DNA of 64,000 nucleotides from Peribacillus simplex NBRC 15720 = DSM 1321 (GCF_002243645.1 NZ_CP017704.1:528501-592500), one strand, 5' to 3'; numbered from the stretch's first letter, positions 47,069-56,405 are shown. Numbers and translations: made by a program. The notes: generated by a model not told the origin, from the sequence alone.

Positions 47069-47965
47069 ATGAATTTTGGCCAAGTTTTAACCGCAATGGT
47101 TACCCCATTTAATCATAATAATGAGGTTGATTTTAATGCTACGCGAACTTTAGTAAATTATTTAATTGCTAATGGTTCTGATGGTTTAGTTATAGCTGGT
47201 ACAACTGGAGAGTCTCCAACATTAACTGCAGAAGAAAAAGTAGATTTATTCAAAATTGTTGTAGAAATTGTTGATGGAAGAGTTCCAGTCATAGCTGGAA
47301 CTGGCTCAAATAACACGAAAGCTTCTATCAGCTTAACAAGGCAAGCAGAGGCAGCAGGAGTCGACGGAATTATGCTCGTTACCCCCTACTATAACAAGCC
47401 GTCTCAAGAAGGATTATTTCAGCACTTTAATGCTATTGCCCATTCAACATCATTACCGGTAATGCTTTATAATATCCCAGGACGGAGTGTTGTAAACATG
47501 TCAGTAGAGACGATTGTTAGTCTCTCAAAAATTAACAATATTGTGGCAGTAAAAGAAGCAAGTGGTGACTTAGATGCCATGGCACAAATCATAAGCAAAA
47601 CAACTAGTGATTTTACACTGTACAGCGGCGATGACGGGTTAACATTACCGGTTTTAGCCATCGGCGGAACAGGCATTGTTTCGGTTTCTTCACACATAAT
47701 TGGTAATGAAATGCAAGAAATGATCAATAGCTTTAAAAATGGTGATGTCCATGGTGCCGCTACTACACATCGTACCCTTCTTCCAATTATGAAAGCATTA
47801 TTTGCTGCACCAAGCCCAGCACCGGTAAAATCAGCATTAAATATGCGGGGGTTAAATGTTGGAGGTGTCCGCTTACCATTGGTCCCTTTAAACTATGAAG
47901 AAAAAAGAGCACTACAAATAGCTCTACCCCCTAGTAACGTAGAAGCAATTTTGTTAGATAAATAA
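47069..47965 (+). CDS. dapA: 4-hydroxy-tetrahydrodipicolinate synthase
   Basis: Condenses pyruvate with aspartate semialdehyde, the first committed step to diaminopimelate, lysine and spore dipicolinate. The 298-residue TIM barrel has GTTGESPTL (about 43-51), the YYNKP loop, the catalytic tyrosine in YNIPGRSVVN (about 134-143) and the Schiff-base lysine in VAVKEASGD (about 160-168). It is a true DapA type rather than the related keto-deoxy-sugar-acid aldolases. It is monocistronic, regulated by the lysine riboswitch upstream and ended by a terminator at 48040. ATG 47069 follows AAGGGTGTG. Possibly one of several dapA paralogues. Confidence 0.93.
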   Translation: MNFGQVLTAMVTPFNHNNEVDFNATRTLVNYLIANGSDGLVIAGTTGESPTLTAEEKVDLFKIVVEIVDGRVPVIAGTGSNNTKASISLTRQAEAAGVDGIMLVTPYYNKPSQEGLFQHFNAIAHSTSLPVMLYNIPGRSVVNMSVETIVSLSKINNIVAVKEASGDLDAMAQIISKTTSDFTLYSGDDGLTLPVLAIGGTGIVSVSSHIIGNEMQEMINSFKNGDVHGAATTHRTLLPIMKALFAAPSPAPVKSALNMRGLNVGGVRLPLVPLNYEEKRALQIALPPSNVEAILLDK

Positions 47966-48038
47966 ACTAATGATTCATTTAGCGAGTCTTGGGATACAGA
48001 TTTCCTAATTAATAATCATATAAACTGGAGAAATTTTA

Positions 48039-48076
48039 AAAAGCAGTGCAACTCCGAAAGAAGTGCACTGCTTTCT
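48039..48076 (+). terminator. Terminator after dapA
   Basis: AAAGCAGTGCA pairs with TGCACTGCTTT across a 13-nt loop. Confidence 0.85.
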
Positions 48077-48087
48077 AATCGATCACG

Positions 48088-48174
48088 ACTCAGGAATTAA
48101 AGCTAGTAGAAATAGCTAGAGATAATAAAGTTAAAGATATTATTGCGTCAACTGAACCAACATTAATTATATAG
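48088..48174 (+). pseudogene. C-terminal relic, unknown protein
   Basis: A plus-strand frame TQELKLVEIARDNKVKDIIA ending STEPTLII, with no start. Protein-like composition; probably the tail of a deleted gene. Confidence 0.35.
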
Positions 48175-48182
48175 CCTGACCT

Positions 48183-48307
48183 TTAATTCACCGCGTTTTC
48201 CTTTAACTCATTAATTTCTTTTTGTCCTTCAAACCCTTCCACTAATTCATTGAAATAGGGCTCTTGTTTAGTTGTAAATCCACTTTTCTTATAAAACAAT
48301 CGCATAG
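48183..48307 (-). pseudogene. C-terminal relic of a GNAT acetyltransferase
   Basis: A minus-strand frame begins SMRLFYKKSGFTTKQEPYF, matching the AxxLYxKxGF motif that closes GNAT domains, and ends ELKENAVN. The N-terminal part and start are absent. Confidence 0.5.
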
Positions 48308-48539
48308 ACAAGCACTTCTAAAAAAAAGCCTTTTTGTCAACAAGAACGCGGTTATTGCGCTAATAGTTAATATAAAGAGAAACAAATTAGATGAGCTCTA
48401 AAAACTTTTATTTTCAATAATTTATATCCACTTTTTTTACTTATCACTTAATTACTTTGTTCTAAAAAGCCCTTTCTCTATTATTGAACTATACCGGATA
48501 ACGGACACACGAACGGAAGAAATGAATTAGTTCAAAGCC

Positions 48540-48800
48540 TCCTCGCGGATTCATGCGAGATATACGGTTCTCAAACAAAGTAGAAATGCACTATATTTGA
48601 GCACTTAAAGATTTAGAATGATAAGAGCAAAAAGAAAAACCAAGATGGTATAGATAATGGCGGCGCGACAATGGAAACACTTGTACCGAAAATGTCATAA
48701 TCAAATCCATTCAGGGAAATTAACGCAATCAGTCACGGATTGAAGATACTGGAGAGCCGTATGAAGGGAAAATTTCAAGTATGGTTGGGGATATTTATGT
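48540..48800 (+). mobile_element. Group II intron relic (domain V-like segment)
   Basis: GAGCCGTATGAAGGGAAAAT continuing TTCAAGTATGGTT (about 48752-48785) has the shape of a bacterial group II intron domain V: a GAGCCGTAT strand, GAAA-type loop and a complementary GTATGGTT strand. No intact intron-encoded protein is present. An upstream GCGAGATATACGGTTCTC segment near 48565 may be another fragment. Confidence 0.4.
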
Positions 48801-48847
48801 CAAAATTTGCTTATAGTATGTTTTCCTCGTAATGGTGTCGGTAACCC

Positions 48848-48960
48848 ATGCCCATCAAGCTAAGAAAACAAGTCGACCCCAAACGAAAAAAAGATTTATG
48901 TGTTTTTCTAATGAGCCCAAGAGGGATTTATAGAATTTTAACTTGATGGCTATGTGGCGA
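48848..48960. repeat. MITE-like element with inverted ends
   Basis: CCCATGCCCATCAAGCTAA at the left and, inverted, TTAACTTGATGGCTATGTGG at the right bound about 110 bp with no coding capacity. The near-complementary ends resemble transposase-recognised termini; a non-autonomous insertion element is the likely explanation. Confidence 0.45.
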
Positions 48961-49247
48961 GACCTCATTAAAAGTCTTTTCACATTAAAAAGGCCTAACA
49001 GGAAAGAAAAGAATTAGCCATTTCCTGATAACATAACTAAGTCATACAAGTAATTAACAACTTTACCCATACTCCAAGCTATTATTGCTTAACTAATTGC
49101 AATTACAGCTAAACTCACAACTTTTATTAACTCTAATTTGCCTTTATCCACCTATATCTCTCCTCAACCTGTACTATTTAGGAGTATATATTCTTCAACG
49201 ATAATAAATAATCCTTGTGCAACTAACCTGCCCCTTTCGTATTATAA

Positions 49248-49284
49248 GGTCAGCCAGAAAATATTTCTGGTTGACCATTTTTTA
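49248..49284 (+). terminator. Hairpin terminator before IS110 element
   Basis: GGTCAGCCAGAAA pairs with TTTCTGGTTGACC around a 3-nt loop and is followed by six Ts. It may shield the element from outside transcription. Confidence 0.8.
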
Positions 49285-49327
49285 TATGGTTTTATTATAA
49301 CGGTAGCCGGGGCAAAACGTACCTGCT

Positions 49328-49484
49328 CGTGGGGATAGACCCCGTCAACTAAACAGTTTGCCCCCTACTTGTAGAAACATGATTAGGCTGGTTGGGACGT
49401 AGATCTCGTATAACAAGCGAAGCTGTGACACTGCAAGGAGAAATAGGGGTACCGGTAATCCACTAGATCAGGAGGAGATTTAGA
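49328..49484 (+). ncRNA. Candidate IS110 bridge-RNA region
   Basis: The noncoding region before the transposase is conserved with the second copy in blocks: CCCCCTACTTGTAGAAACAT and GGCTGGTTGGGACG + AGATCTCGTATAACAAGCGA, separated by short divergent stretches. A GGGG-ATAGA-CCCC stem here is GGGA-CTTGA-TCCC in the other copy, so pairing is kept with changed bases. IS110-family elements are known to encode a bridge RNA in their noncoding end that pairs with donor and target DNA. Confidence 0.6.
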
Positions 49485-50720
49485 ATGAATCCAGTCGTTG
49501 GTCTGGATATTTCAAAAGGGGAAAGTCAGGTTCAAGCATTTTTGGATAAGGGTAAACCTTATCAAAGGAGTTTTAAAATAACTCATACTGTTGAGGGGCT
49601 TAATTTACTTGTAGCGTTTCTTGAGGATGTAAAGAAAGAGTCTGGTCAGAAGCCTTCAGTCGTTTTAGAAGCCACTGGACATTATCAAGCTCCAGTCGTT
49701 CATTACTTGGAAGAACGAGGATATTTATTGATTATCATTAATCCATTGATTTCATATAAGGCAAGAGGATCAAGCTTAAGAAAGGTAAAAACAGATGCCA
49801 TTGATGCCTATCTTCTCTGTGAGTTGTTTTATAAAGAAGAATTAGAGCCATATAAAAAGCGTGGAGTCCAGTTATTGAACCTTCGTAATCTCACAAGACA
49901 ACATGAAAACATAACTGGCGTTATGGTTCAAACAAAGCTTCAATTTCAGGCAGTGCTTGAACAAGTGTTTCCTGAATATAAAGGAGTTTTTGGAGATTTA
50001 TATTCTGTGGTGTCACTCTTAACTCTTTCAGAGTTCCCCTCTTCAGAGGACATTTTGAAGGCAAGTGAAGAAGCAATGACAGCAAGGATATTTGAGTTAT
50101 GCAAGAGTAGATCAATTAAATGGGCAAATGAAAAAGCGATTCAGCTTAAAGCTGCGGCAGCTCGTAACCCTTTTGAAAAGACAGTCTATCAGAGTCATAT
50201 TTTAAGCCTTGGTATGTATATAAATATTCTTCTTCAGTACAAAGAGCATCTATCAAAGTTAGAGGCAGAGATAGACGCCCTCGCTAAAGAAATTGAAGAA
50301 TATACGATCCTCAAATCTATCCCAGGTATCGGAGAAAAGATCGCGGCAACGATTATTTCTGAAATTGGTGAGATAGATCGATTTAATAATCCTAAAAAAC
50401 TTGTAGCTTTCTCTGGAGTTGATCCTAGTGTATTCGAATCCGGTAAGTTTACAGCTACCAAAAATAGAATCACTAAAAGAGGTTCTAGCAGACTTCGACA
50501 TGCCTTATATATGGCGGTTCGTTGTGCTATTCGTGATTGCCGGAAGTCTAAGACAACTGATGAAATTATCCCTCGAAATAAGAAGCTACGCGTGTTTTAT
50601 GACAAGAAACGCGAGGAAGGAAAGCCTTATAAGGTAGCCGTCATAGCCTGTGTAAATAAGCTCTTACACTGGATTTTCGCTCTATTAAAGAACAAAATGA
50701 CTTTCCAAGATATTGTTTAA
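49485..50720 (+). CDS. IS110-family transposase (DEDD recombinase)
   Basis: 411 residues. The N-terminal DEDD RuvC-like domain shows D8 (VVGLDISKGE), E62 (VVLEATGHY) and D104/D107 (VKTDAIDAY). The middle is a coiled-coil-prone region (about 230-275). The C-terminal Transposase_20 domain has LKSIPGIGEKIAATIISEIG (about 281-300) and the conserved serine pair in KRGSSRLRHAL (S334/S335). Length and both catalytic modules are intact, so it may be active. ATG 49485 has an AGGAGGAG ribosome site. Confidence 0.92.
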   Translation: MNPVVGLDISKGESQVQAFLDKGKPYQRSFKITHTVEGLNLLVAFLEDVKKESGQKPSVVLEATGHYQAPVVHYLEERGYLLIIINPLISYKARGSSLRKVKTDAIDAYLLCELFYKEELEPYKKRGVQLLNLRNLTRQHENITGVMVQTKLQFQAVLEQVFPEYKGVFGDLYSVVSLLTLSEFPSSEDILKASEEAMTARIFELCKSRSIKWANEKAIQLKAAAARNPFEKTVYQSHILSLGMYINILLQYKEHLSKLEAEIDALAKEIEEYTILKSIPGIGEKIAATIISEIGEIDRFNNPKKLVAFSGVDPSVFESGKFTATKNRITKRGSSRLRHALYMAVRCAIRDCRKSKTTDEIIPRNKKLRVFYDKKREEGKPYKVAVIACVNKLLHWIFALLKNKMTFQDIV

Positions 50721-50867
50721 AATTTATATTTAACTAAAAAGAACAAAACCTTCCAAATGAGAGTCTGAAGGAAGGTTATTTGGTATGCCTATTATTAGTA
50801 TATCACGTATGTTTTTATCTTTTTATTGAAAAATGTTGACAAACTATTAGCTGGTTTAGTGCCATAA

Positions 50868-51216
50868 GAAAAAGAGCTACCAAAGCAACTCTCTTATTAA
50901 AGTAACGCTCCCGTTAGCTTAACAAACAAATTTATTATGTGAATTACCTTCCTTGTCTTTTCCCAATCGAAAACCCAGCAGCTAATAAAGACACCATCGC
51001 TAAACCAACTCCAATAATCATTGAATAATCAAAAATATCTTTAAGCGCCATACCGCCTCCAATAGATGCAGTAGATAAGCATAACAATGAAACAGTTTTG
51101 TTCTTCATAGTTCTCAACATCCCTCTATAGATATTACCAAAAAAATCAAATTAATTATTCAACTAACCTGCTCCGTTAGTTGAATAAGAAAATGGAGCTG
51201 TTTCCAACCCCATATT
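50868..51216. repeat. Dispersed short repeat, copies B and C
   Basis: CAACTAACCTGCTCCGTTAG + TTGAATAAGAAAATGGAGCTG at 51160-51202 matches the copy at 16458; a rearranged partial copy (AAGAAAAAGAGCTACCAAAG, then CGCTCCCGTTAGCTTAAC) is at 50868-50926. The two flank the small membrane-protein gene at 50944. Confidence 0.5.
50944..51108 (-). CDS. Small membrane protein, unknown
   Basis: A 54-residue frame starting MKNKTVSLLCLSTASIGGGM with two hydrophobic stretches (about 5-20 and 29-47) and a basic end GKRQGR. The ATG at 51108 is preceded by GAGGGATG. It lies inside the segment bracketed by the two IS110 copies, divergent from the P450. No family recognised; its length and charge layout are those of Bacillus small membrane peptides. 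Confidence 0.5.
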   Translation of the reverse strand: MKNKTVSLLCLSTASIGGGMALKDIFDYSMIIGVGLAMVSLLAAGFSIGKRQGR

Positions 51217-51507
51217 TGTTAGTTCAACAAGATAATAACTTTTGTAAGTCAGTTCCATACATACCTGCTTTCATTAGTAAAAGAAAGTGACAACAGGGAT
51301 GGGTGCCTTTACAATTTCATAAACACTTTAATTTCGTTTATTAATAGTATTCCTTTATACACACTTATAATTTCATTCAAATTGATTAACTATCTTTAAA
51401 AAATATTGTATTTGTTAGTCTTCTTATTAACAACTTGTCCAAACCAATCAATACTTTCCTCATAGAATGAATACAAGTAATTATACCGAAATGGAGGAAA
51501 CAAACCA

Positions 51508-52893
51508 TTGAGTGACAAAAATTTTTCAAATGATTCTCCAGGCCCAAAAGGAAAATTAATTACTGGCCATTCAAAGGAGTTTATTTCAGATACACTTGGC
51601 TTTCTTACCCGTTTAGCAAAAGAATATGGAGAAGTTGCTAAAATTCGTTTTGGACCTTTCCATAATGTTTACCTTATTTCAAATTCAGATTTAATTAAGC
51701 AGGTACTTGTAACAAAACAAAAATCTTTCTTGAAATCAAAGGACTTCTCTGCTTTAAAACCAGTAATCGGAGAAGGGCTTCTTACAAGTGAAAAAGAAAT
51801 TCACATGCGCCAAAGAAGACTTATTCAACCCTCTTTCAAAAAGTCTCATATTAGCAATTATGGTCAGGATATGATTGATATAACAATGGACTATATTTCC
51901 ACTTGGAAAAACAGAGAAGAAAGGATTATTACGGAGGATATGATGAGCCTTGCACTGGGTATTATCAGCAAGACCATGTTCAGCATGAGCCTCAAAGAAG
52001 GATATGGCATGCTCGGGGAACCTATAGAAGCCTTCATGAGAATTGCCGTTAAAAGAATGCGAACACTTCAAATGCCACTATGGGTTCCAACTAAAAACAA
52101 CCGTGAATATAAAATTGCGAAACAGAGACTTGATAAGGTGATTTATAGCTTTATTGAAAATCGCAGAACAGAGGCAGAGAGACATGAGGATATGCTTGGG
52201 ATTCTAATGGATGCTCGAGATGATGAGGATGGCTTAGCTATGACAGACAAGCAGTTACGTGATGAGTTAATGACCATCTTCCTTGCCGGTCACGAAACAA
52301 CAGCAAACGCGCTTTCCTGGACCTTATACTTGCTTTCCCAACACCCTGATGTGGAAACTAAACTTTTCAATGAAATAGATAGCGTAATCGGCAACCGTAA
52401 TCTAACACCTGGCGATTTTATGAAATTAACATACACACAAAATGTTATCTATGAATCAATGCGCATATACCCGCCTGCCTATATCATACAACGGGAAGTG
52501 GCGGAGGATGTGGTAATTGGAGGATATCTTTTTAAAAAAGGCGATATGATCCTGTTAAGTCAGTATGTGATGCACCACAAGCCTGAGTATTTTGATAATC
52601 CAGATTCCTTTAAACCTGAGCGATTTGAAAACAACTTTATGAAAACCCTACCTCCGTTCGCTTACTTTCCATTTGGCGGAGGTCCGAGAGTTTGTATCGG
52701 TAATCATTTTGCAGTGATGGAAGCTGTGCTTGTCCTAGCATGCATTGCTCAACGATATCGGATAAGGCTGGCGCCTGACCATCATGAAGTAAAGCCACTA
52801 CCGTCTATTACACTCAGACCGAAGCGTGGATTGCGCATGGTAGTCGAAGATAGAAATATAGGAGGTTTCCAACCAGAAGCTTCTGAAATTTAA
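51508..52893 (+). CDS. Cytochrome P450 monooxygenase
   Basis: Stand-alone soluble P450 of 461 residues. Motifs are the oxygen-binding I-helix LAGHETTANALSW (about 256-268), the ExxR pair in YESMRIYPP (about 315-323), the PERF motif in FKPERFENN (about 369-377) and the haem loop FPFGGGPRVCIGNH with cysteine 396. It has no fused reductase and needs a separate ferredoxin or flavodoxin partner, none of which is adjacent. The start TTG at 51508 follows GGAGGAA. Typical substrates are fatty acids or terpenoids; this one cannot be deduced. It stands between inverted IS110 copies. Confidence 0.92.
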   Translation: MSDKNFSNDSPGPKGKLITGHSKEFISDTLGFLTRLAKEYGEVAKIRFGPFHNVYLISNSDLIKQVLVTKQKSFLKSKDFSALKPVIGEGLLTSEKEIHMRQRRLIQPSFKKSHISNYGQDMIDITMDYISTWKNREERIITEDMMSLALGIISKTMFSMSLKEGYGMLGEPIEAFMRIAVKRMRTLQMPLWVPTKNNREYKIAKQRLDKVIYSFIENRRTEAERHEDMLGILMDARDDEDGLAMTDKQLRDELMTIFLAGHETTANALSWTLYLLSQHPDVETKLFNEIDSVIGNRNLTPGDFMKLTYTQNVIYESMRIYPPAYIIQREVAEDVVIGGYLFKKGDMILLSQYVMHHKPEYFDNPDSFKPERFENNFMKTLPPFAYFPFGGGPRVCIGNHFAVMEAVLVLACIAQRYRIRLAPDHHEVKPLPSITLRPKRGLRMVVEDRNIGGFQPEASEI

Positions 52894-53133
52894 ATGAATA
52901 TAAGTTGTATTAATGAACAAAATTGTCACTCTACACCTAGGGAAGATCCCCCCTTTTAGTTCCATAAAAAAGACTGCCGCATCAACCCTGGTTTTTGAAG
53001 TAAACCAGCTAATAGGATGTCAATATCTTTGTCTGAAATTTATATTTCCCTTATGATATATTATTTCTGGCCATGCCAAATAACCCTCCAAAACCCTTTT
53101 GGAAGGATTTTCTCTGCTTCACAAAACCGTTAA

Positions 53134-54314
53134 TTAGGCTAAATCTAGGAACGTTTCTTTTCTATTTAATAAAGCGTAAATCCAATGAAGCAACTTATAA
53201 ATACAGGCAACGATTGACACTTTGGCCGGTTTTCCTTCTGATTTTTTCTTAAGCTTTTTGTTCCTTGAACTTCTTATGCCGCATAGTACGGCAAGATACA
53301 GAGAATGACGTAGTCTGCTCGAACCTCTTTTAGTCATACGATTAATGGTTGCGGTATACTTACCTGATGAGTGAACACTAAGGTCTATTCCAGCGTAGGC
53401 AACGAGTTTTTTCGGATGATTAAACCGATCGATTTCACCAATCTCAGAGATAATCGTGGCTGCGATTTTTTCTGAGATTGGTGAAATCGATTGGATCATC
53501 TTATATTCTTCCATTTCATTTGCCAGGACCACTATACGATCTTCCAAAGCAGAAAGGTGTCCCTGGTAATGAAAAAGCAACTCAATATACATACACAGAT
53601 TAATTACGTGACTTTGATACACGATTTCCCGGAATGGATTTCGAGATGCGGAATCCATTATTTTTTTGGCTTTTCCCCATGCACATTACCCAGATCGGCT
53701 AGGACAGAACTCCATTATACTCTCTGCTAGTTTACTTTCCCCGGCTGATAATATGGCCTCTGAAGTAAGGTATTCCTTTATCATCATTAATGTAACCTTT
53801 GAAAATAAATCGCAAAAACCTTTCGGTATTCAGGAAACACTTGATCTAAAATGGTGTGAAACTGAAGTTTAGCTTCCACATACATATTCGTTACGATTTC
53901 CTGTTGTCTGGACAAATTCCGAAGGTCTAAAAGCCGAATTCCTCTAATTTTATGAGATTCACCTTTGTAATACAGCACACACAACTGGTACGCATCGATA
54001 GCGTCTGTTTTTACCTTTCGTAAACTGGTCTTCTTTGCCTGATAAGAAATAATCGGATTTAGTAAGATATATAGAATCCCTTGATCCTCCAGGTATTGAA
54101 TAACGGGAGAATGGTAATGCCCTGTAGATTCTAAAATGACCATAGGCATCTGCCCTGTCACCTCTTCAATTTCTTTTAGAAATTCTAAAAAATGATCTAA
54201 CTCCTCTTTGATATGCTTCATTGAAAAGCTTTTCCCATACGGTTTAGATTGATCTAAGAATGCCTGAACTTGGCTCTCTCCTTTTGCCACATCCAGACCA
54301 ACAACTGGATTCAT
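53134..54314 (-). pseudogene. IS110-family transposase, broken by frameshifts
   Basis: The N-terminal half (from ATG 54314, MNPVVGLDVAKGESQVQAFL..., D8, E62-equivalent in VILESTGHY, D-pair in VKTDAIDAY) ends out of frame after VFPEYRKVFA. The middle continues in another frame (DLFSKVTLMMIKEYLTSEAI) to a stop after FCPSRSG, and a third frame carries the C-terminal domain (MIQSISPISEKIAATIISEI, then TKRGSSRLRHSLYLA) to 53134. At least two frameshifts lie between 53658 and 53830. Identity with the intact copy is moderate, so the two elements inserted or diverged separately. Confidence 0.85.
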
Positions 54315-54468
54315 TATCTTTACCTCCTCTACTTATTAACCAGTACCCCTAGTCCTCCATGTAGTGTCATAGCTTCGCTTGTTATACGAGATCTGCGTCC
54401 CAACCAGCCTCAAACATGTTTCTACAAGTAGGGGGCGGACAGTTTAGTTCACGGGATCAAGTCCCACG
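54315..54468 (-). ncRNA. Candidate IS110 bridge-RNA region, second copy
   Basis: Homologous to 49328-49484 in the intact element. The long invariant blocks and the compensated GGGA/TCCC stem are retained although the transposase is dead. Differences cluster in short loops such as AACATGTTTGAGGC versus AACATGATTAGGC. Confidence 0.5.
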
Positions 54469-54908
54469 CACCCGTTAGCCATCCATGAATCGCAAAAATC
54501 GGCGATTCACCACAAAGATTGAAAATGGTTAGGAAGTGTCAATACTGATACTGACCTTAATCCAGTCAACCCTAATCCATAGACTAATTAATTAACGCTC
54601 TCCTCTTTTTTAAAACGATTGAGCAGGGTCTTCTTAAGTATTGTCATTTTTCATTTTTAAAAAACTTATTGTCATGGTAGTTCCATAAAGATAAAGCTAC
54701 TACCAGCAACAATTCATATCAAATTAAAATATTTTTTATTCAGTAACTTTTATGTTAATAATCAGTATTATGTAAACTAACTTTGTATATCATATGCATA
54801 ATCGTTTTTAATTTAATAACCGTGGACAAGTATACAAGCAAAAAAATATTTATTTAATAGAATATAATCCATTATTATATTCTGTTAAATGAAAGGGGAT
54901 AAAAATGT
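54469..54908. other. Intergenic stretch upstream of cotA
   Basis: After the IS110 flank hairpin the region is AT-rich, with no gene. A mother-cell sigma-factor promoter for cotA would be expected just upstream, but I cannot assign one securely. An ATG at 54905 opens a nine-codon frame overlapping the cotA start. Confidence 0.4.
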
Positions 54909-56405
54909 TTGGAATTAAAAAAATTTGTTGATGCTCTTCCGATTCCTTCAATAATCAGACCAAAGGAAATATATAAAGGTAAGCCGCTTTATGATGTGCG
55001 CATGATTGAAACACTACACAAGTTTCATAGAGATTTACCTAAAACGAAGGTATGGGGCTATAATGGTCTAGTACCAGGTCCAACTTTTAATATAGAAAAA
55101 AATCAACCTATATATGTGAGATGGACAAACCATTTACCAAAAAAACATTTTTTACCAGTTGATAAAACCATTCACGGAGCCAGTCACAATCCAGAAGTAA
55201 GAACCGTTGTGCACTTGCACGGAAGCCCATCAGAACCAGCTAGTGATGGTCATCCTGAAGCATGGTTTACAAGAAAATTTCGGCAAACCGGTCCGCACTT
55301 TATGAAAGAAATCTATCATTATACGAATCGAGAACGAGCAGCTGCCCTTTGGTATCATGACCATGCACTTGGGATTACCCGTCTGAATGTGTATGCAGGT
55401 CTTGCAGGACTTTACTTCGTTCGCGATGAGCAAGAAAGGTTACTGTCACTTCCAAAGGGTAAATACGAGGTACCTCTGATGATTCAAGATAAAACATTTA
55501 ATCCAGACGGTTCGCTCTTTTATCCTTCACAACCAGACAATCCATCCCCTAATTTACCGTATCCTTCAATTGTTCCTTCGTTTTTAGGGGATACCATTAC
55601 AGTTAACGGGAAAGTCTGGCCATTTTTAAAAGTTGAGCCCCGCAAATACAGATTCCGTTTATTAAACGCTTCCAATACTCGAACATACAAGTTCCAATTA
55701 AGCAACCTGCGTCCTTTCTATTTAATTGGAACTGATGGTGGCCTTCTTTCCCGGCGAATTAAAGTAGAAAGTTTGGATGTTGCACCAGCTGAACGCATCG
55801 ACATCATTGTTGATTTCTCAGGGTTAGAAGGGCAAAAAGTAATATTACAAGATGGTTTTGAATTAGAAAATCCAACCGGCGAGATAATGGAATTCAAAGT
55901 AAATAAATCTTTATCTTGCCCTGATCAGAGCAGAGTTCCATCTCACTTAAGCCACATTGACCCTATTCCATTAAATAAAGTAAAAAAGATAAGACGATTA
56001 ACATTAAATGACTCACAAGACGAATTTGGACGTCCTATGCTTTTATTTGACGATAAAGAATGGATGGACCCAGCAACAGAAACACCATTACTTCATTCTG
56101 TTGAAATATGGGAGTTAGTGAATTTAACCCCTGGAATTCATCCTATTCATGTACATCTGGTTAATTTTCGTGTCCTTGATCGTTACGATCAGAATGGAAA
56201 CTTGGTGGCTCCTCTCCCGGCTGATTTCGGTTTAAAAGATACCGTCCTAGTAGGTCCTGGAGAAACCGTACGAATCATCATGAAGTTTCAGCCATTCTCT
56301 GGAGACTATGTATGGCACTGTCATCGTTTAGAGCATGAAGACCATGACATGATGAGACCGTTAAAAATCATATCTTCCAATCTCAATAGACACAAATTAA
56401 ACTGA
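54909..56405 (+). CDS. cotA: CotA-type multicopper oxidase (spore-coat laccase family)
   Basis: Three-domain copper oxidase of 498 residues oxidising phenols or bilirubin with O2. It follows B. subtilis CotA from the start (KFVDALPIP) through the copper ligands VVHLHG (about 98-103), WYHDHALG (about 149-156), HPIHVHLVNF (about 416-425) and HCHRLEHEDHDMMRP (about 478-492, type-1 copper cysteine-side loop). There is no signal peptide, as in the coat protein. The start is TTG 54909, chosen by alignment with CotA; an AAAGGGG site lies 11 bp before it. In Bacillus it gives spores brown pigment and UV protection. Confidence 0.92.
   Translation: MELKKFVDALPIPSIIRPKEIYKGKPLYDVRMIETLHKFHRDLPKTKVWGYNGLVPGPTFNIEKNQPIYVRWTNHLPKKHFLPVDKTIHGASHNPEVRTVVHLHGSPSEPASDGHPEAWFTRKFRQTGPHFMKEIYHYTNRERAAALWYHDHALGITRLNVYAGLAGLYFVRDEQERLLSLPKGKYEVPLMIQDKTFNPDGSLFYPSQPDNPSPNLPYPSIVPSFLGDTITVNGKVWPFLKVEPRKYRFRLLNASNTRTYKFQLSNLRPFYLIGTDGGLLSRRIKVESLDVAPAERIDIIVDFSGLEGQKVILQDGFELENPTGEIMEFKVNKSLSCPDQSRVPSHLSHIDPIPLNKVKKIRRLTLNDSQDEFGRPMLLFDDKEWMDPATETPLLHSVEIWELVNLTPGIHPIHVHLVNFRVLDRYDQNGNLVAPLPADFGLKDTVLVGPGETVRIIMKFQPFSGDYVWHCHRLEHEDHDMMRPLKIISSNLNRHKLN

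Larger units (their letters stand above)
49328..50805 (+). mobile_element. IS110-family insertion sequence, intact copy
   Basis: Borders are inferred from where this element and the inverted copy at 53053-54468 stop resembling one another: a left end beginning CGTGGG and a right end carrying GGTTATTTGGTATG...TATATCA. There are no long terminal inverted repeats, as usual for this family. It contains one transposase gene and a conserved 157-bp 5' noncoding region. Confidence 0.7.
53053..54468 (-). mobile_element. IS110-family insertion sequence, degenerate inverted copy
   Basis: Same architecture as the plus-strand copy, in reverse: left end near 54468 (CGTGGGACTTGATCCCG), conserved noncoding block 54315-54468, disrupted transposase, right end with GGTTATTTGGCATGGCC (53069-53085) to about 53053. 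The flank just outside the left end carries a TGAATCGC/GCGATTCA hairpin (54486-54509). Confidence 0.65.

Noticed and set aside
47069..47965. DapA-like gene as the missing keto-deoxy-pentonate aldolase (YjhH role)
   Set aside because: The gene has the true DapA motifs and a lysine riboswitch, and it is 5 kb away from the pentonate cluster, which already has a dehydratase route.
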